64,000 nucleotides of DNA from Bifidobacterium pseudolongum subsp. pseudolongum DSM 20099 (GTDB taxonomy: Bacteria > Actinomycetota > Actinomycetes > Actinomycetales > Bifidobacteriaceae): contig NZ_JDTZ01000002.1 in NCBI RefSeq assembly GCF_000771225.1, forward strand, positions 186,001 to 250,000, read 5' to 3'. The notes beneath the pieces are model-generated. The model searched no databases. It saw only the letters and a program-made list of their open reading frames with translations, and had not been told where the DNA came from. Both the position numbers and the translations under genes were made by a program. Every line of letters starts with the position of its first letter. Within the stretch, counting starts at the first letter, position 1. Positions 61,413 through 64,000 of the stretch are shown here, one piece after another.

Positions 61413-62036
61413 TCAGTTGGCGGCGTTCTTCGACACACGACCGAACGTGAACGCGCGGATGATCGCGAAGATGCCCATGACGATCATGGCGCAGCCACCG
61501 AAGATGATGAGCCATACCGTGGATGCGATCGGCATGCACAGCAGCACGAAGCCGGCGAGGATCGAGATGATGCCATAGGCGATTGCCCAGCCGGAGCCCT
61601 GGACCTGCCAGGATTCCACGAGCGACATCACACCTTCCATGATCCAGCCGATGCCCACGATGAGGGTGAACATGACCGCGAGCATGGCCGTGGAAATGGT
61701 GACGTTCTTGAGCACAACGACGCCGCCCACCACAAGGATGATGCCGACGAGGATGCCAAGCACACGCCAGCCACCCGGCAGGCCGACCTCAACGATCGAG
61801 CTCACGATGCGCACGATGCCGGAGACGAGGAAGTATATGCCGAGCACGATGCACGCCACCTTGAGCGTGGCTCCCGGCCACACGAGCAGGCAGATGCCCA
61901 ATGCGAGGGCGGCGATGCCGATGATCGCGTAGGCGGTGCGCACGGCGTTCTTCGCGCCCGTCGGCAGAGCCTCCTGCACGAGTTTGAACGGGCTGTCCCA
62001 GAAATTGCTGTTTGGATCCTGGTATGGAGTGGACAT
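61413..62036 (-). CDS. HdeD-like (DUF308) membrane protein
   Basis: A 207-residue membrane protein with six transmembrane segments in three tandem pairs, typical of DUF308/HdeD: YAIIGIAALALGICLLVWPG, VACIVLGIYFLVSGIVRIV, LVGIILVVGGVVVLKN and so on. E. coli HdeD is linked to acid resistance at high cell density; whether this homologue shares that role is unknown. AAGGAAGGGAACATC precedes ATG 62036. The 274-base region to the divergent peptidase gene contains a small hairpin (CTGCCTGCA/TGCAGGCA near 62117-62141) and no gene. Confidence 0.85.
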   Translation of the reverse strand: MSTPYQDPNSNFWDSPFKLVQEALPTGAKNAVRTAYAIIGIAALALGICLLVWPGATLKVACIVLGIYFLVSGIVRIVSSIVEVGLPGGWRVLGILVGIILVVGGVVVLKNVTISTAMLAVMFTLIVGIGWIMEGVMSLVESWQVQGSGWAIAYGIISILAGFVLLCMPIASTVWLIIFGGCAMIVMGIFAIIRAFTFGRVSKNAAN

Positions 62037-62310
62037 GATGTTCCCTTCCTTCCTTTGCTATTCTCACGCGCACCGCCGGCCGGAGCCGGAGCGCACGCCT
62101 TTGCTGAGGCTTGCATGGATGCCTGCCTGCACTGCAGGCAACCGAACCTTCTTCAAGTCTCGCCCATTTTTGGGCGCCGAAGTGCACTTTACGCATTTTT
62201 TACGGTCAGCGTATCCTTTTGACAAATCCACCGATTCATGGCCTCACGCAAGGCCTGACGCATACCCGCGCACCTGCCGCTATGTCACGAAAGCTCTATA
62301 GTGTGGAGCC

Positions 62311-64000
62311 ATGACTAGCACAACCACTGCGAACACCGCACATGCCCCACTCTCTTCAGGCATCGACCCCTCCTCTTTCTCCTCGGTGATCAAGCCCGCG
62401 GACGACCTGTTCCGCTACGTGAACGGCCCGTGGATCGACACGTACATCCTGCCCGACGACCGTTCGCGCTTCGGCTCGTTCGACCGACTCGCCGAAAATG
62501 CCGAGCAGCAAATCCGTGACATCCTCGAGTCCAGCGGCGACGAGGCCGCCAAATCGAAGACACTGTATGCCTCGTTCCTCGACACCGACGCCGTGGAGGC
62601 CGCAGGCGTAGAACCGATCCGCGCAGACCTGGACGCGATCGACAACGCCGATTCGAAGGCCGCGCTGACCGAGGCGCTCGGCGCGATGAGCCCCTACGGC
62701 GGCCCGGACCTGTTCGGGTTCGACATCTTCGGCGACTTCAACAACCCCGACGTGAACATCATGCACATGAGCCAGGGCGGGCTCGGCCTGCCCGACGAGG
62801 CGTACTACCGCGAGGACCACTACGCGCCGATCCGCGACGCCTATGTGCGCATGGTGGCGGCCCAGCTCAGGAACGCGGGCTGTGCGCACGACGACGAAGC
62901 GCAGGAGCAGGCCCAGCGCCTGCTCGACGTGGAGACGGCCATCGCCGCGCACCACTGGGACAACGTGGCGACGCGCGACTCGCAGAAGACGAACAATCCC
63001 ACCGACTTCGCCGAACTCAAGACGATGCTCGCCGACTTCGACATCGAGGCGTGGGCGCAGGCCGTGCAGCGCGCCTATGACGGGTCCGCCACCTCCCGCA
63101 CCTACGCCGTGGACGTGCTCGGCGCGCTCGCGCATGTGAATGTGATGGAGCCGTCGTTCTTCACCGGCCTCAACGAGTTCTGGCGCGACGCCCAGCTCGA
63201 CGACCTCAAGCTGTGGGCACGCGTGCACACGATCGTGGGCCGCGCGAGCATGCTGAGCCGCGACTTCGATTCCGCGAATTTCGAGTTCTACGGCAAGACG
63301 CTTTCGGGCACCAAGGAGCAGCGCGTGCGTTGGAAGCGCGGCGTCTCGCTCGTCAACGGCATCTGCGGTGAGGACGTGGGCCGCATCTACGTGCGCAAGC
63401 ACTTCCCCGAATCGTCGAAGACGCGCATGGAAGAGCTCGTGCACAATCTGATCGAGGCCTACCACGTCTCAATCCTCAACAGCGACTGGCTCGGCGACGA
63501 GACGAAGCGCAAGGCGCTCGATAAGCTCGACCACTTCGAGGCGAAGATCGGCTACACGAACCACTGGCGCGACTACACGGCGCTCGACGTGCATGCCGAC
63601 TCCGGTCTCGTCGAGAACATGCGCGCCGCCGCCGTGTACGAATTCGGCTACCAGATGGCCAAGTGCGGCAAGCCGGTGGACAAGGACGAGTGGCTCATGA
63701 ACCCGCAAACAGTGAACGCGTATTACGAGCCGACGCTCAACATCATCGTGTTCCCCGCAGCGATCCTGCAGCCGCCGTTCTTCAACCCTGAGGCTGAGGA
63801 CGCCGTCAACTACGGCGGCATCGGCTCGGTGATCGGCCACGAGATCGGCCATGGTTTCGACGATCAGGGCGCACAGTTCAACGGCGAAGGCAAGCTCGAG
63901 GACTGGTGGACCGCCGAAGACAAGCAGCGGTTCCAGGAACTGACCAAGGCGCTCATCGCGCAGTACGACCAGTTCGTGCCGGTGCAGCTGCAGGAGAAGT
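62311..64000 (+). CDS. pepO: M13-family metallopeptidase (PepO-like), partial
   Basis: Zinc endopeptidase of the neprilysin family; 563 residues are visible, the end lying beyond the window (family length about 650-690). Marks are the NAYYEPTLNIIVFPAAIL substrate motif and the zinc site HEIGHGFDDQG (510-520); the third ligand (ExxxD region) lies past the edge. No signal peptide is present, so it should act in the cytosol on imported peptides, as lactic PepO does. TATAGT (62297-62302) lies 8 bases before ATG 62311 without Shine-Dalgarno: a leaderless start. Confidence 0.93.
   Translation, partial: MTSTTTANTAHAPLSSGIDPSSFSSVIKPADDLFRYVNGPWIDTYILPDDRSRFGSFDRLAENAEQQIRDILESSGDEAAKSKTLYASFLDTDAVEAAGVEPIRADLDAIDNADSKAALTEALGAMSPYGGPDLFGFDIFGDFNNPDVNIMHMSQGGLGLPDEAYYREDHYAPIRDAYVRMVAAQLRNAGCAHDDEAQEQAQRLLDVETAIAAHHWDNVATRDSQKTNNPTDFAELKTMLADFDIEAWAQAVQRAYDGSATSRTYAVDVLGALAHVNVMEPSFFTGLNEFWRDAQLDDLKLWARVHTIVGRASMLSRDFDSANFEFYGKTLSGTKEQRVRWKRGVSLVNGICGEDVGRIYVRKHFPESSKTRMEELVHNLIEAYHVSILNSDWLGDETKRKALDKLDHFEAKIGYTNHWRDYTALDVHADSGLVENMRAAAVYEFGYQMAKCGKPVDKDEWLMNPQTVNAYYEPTLNIIVFPAAILQPPFFNPEAEDAVNYGGIGSVIGHEIGHGFDDQGAQFNGEGKLEDWWTAEDKQRFQELTKALIAQYDQFVPVQLQEK

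Noticed and set aside
62356..63465. Long minus-strand frame opposite the M13 peptidase gene
   Set aside because: Composition is typical of the antisense of a GC-rich gene and no domain is visible, while the plus strand encodes a clear M13 peptidase.

Overview
The window is a GC-rich (about 60-64 percent by eye) stretch of ordinary bacterial chromosome, with genes packed tightly on both strands. The gene families, base composition, Actinobacteria-type starts (GTG starts and -10 boxes placed directly before start codons) and protein wording (for example the FtsE with a long acidic/proline tail and the citrate synthase) point to Bifidobacterium. This is recognition, not a database result. No integrase, transposase, prophage, rRNA operon or CRISPR array was seen. 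One tRNA (Arg, TCT) is present.

Layout. 0-5.3 kb: purine genes (purK cut by the window edge, purE), a zinc-free MDR oxidoreductase, a DXS-like transketolase and a LytTR/DUF3021 pair. 5.4-21 kb: tRNA-Arg, an ArsB/NhaD-type permease, dnaG-dgt, alr, a GNAT gene, luxS, a frameshifted glycerol dehydrogenase, recQ, an intracellular GH30 glycosidase, and the sulfur amino-acid pair metB and a cysteine synthase/CBS-like gene. 21-26.2 kb: a complete peptide-type ABC operon (binding protein, two permeases, two ATPases) joined by 4-base overlaps or near overlaps. 26.3-32.6 kb: coaX, an orphan sugar-type lipoprotein, a pseudouridine synthase, glmS and an orphan response regulator. 32.9-36.9 kb: an amino-acid ABC system with two paralogous binding lipoproteins.

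37-51 kb is the accessory part. It holds a DUF559 nuclease-like gene bracketed by two copies of a hairpin repeat, an integral membrane DUF1295-type protein, a Doc toxin with a DUF4065 (Panacea/SocA-like) antitoxin, a pentapeptide-repeat protein, a 1040-residue PLD-nuclease/SF2-helicase with a linked NUDIX gene in lower-GC DNA, a ClbS/DfsB-like protein, MntP, an autonomous Fic protein behind two palindromic operators, a third copy of the hairpin repeat, and an amino-terminally truncated AlkD-type gene. 51.5-64 kb returns to core genes: smpB, a CHAP cell-wall hydrolase, ftsX-ftsE, prfB, a 44-residue membrane protein, dapD, rlmH, gltA, map, an HdeD-like protein and an M13 metallopeptidase cut by the right edge.

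The most novel signals are non-coding. There are two families of long imperfect palindromes whose outer arm sequences differ between copies yet stay complementary: three copies of a roughly 110-base element with a GGGGAGGAGCATTTTC core, and two copies of a 70-80-base element with a TAAGCGAGATAGG core. There is also an array of 21-base repeats facing each other near 10.5 kb, paired operators before fic and before a GNAT gene, and a possible structured RNA near 32.7 kb. Several genes (recQ, GH30, glmS, the response regulator, M13 peptidase and others) look leaderless.
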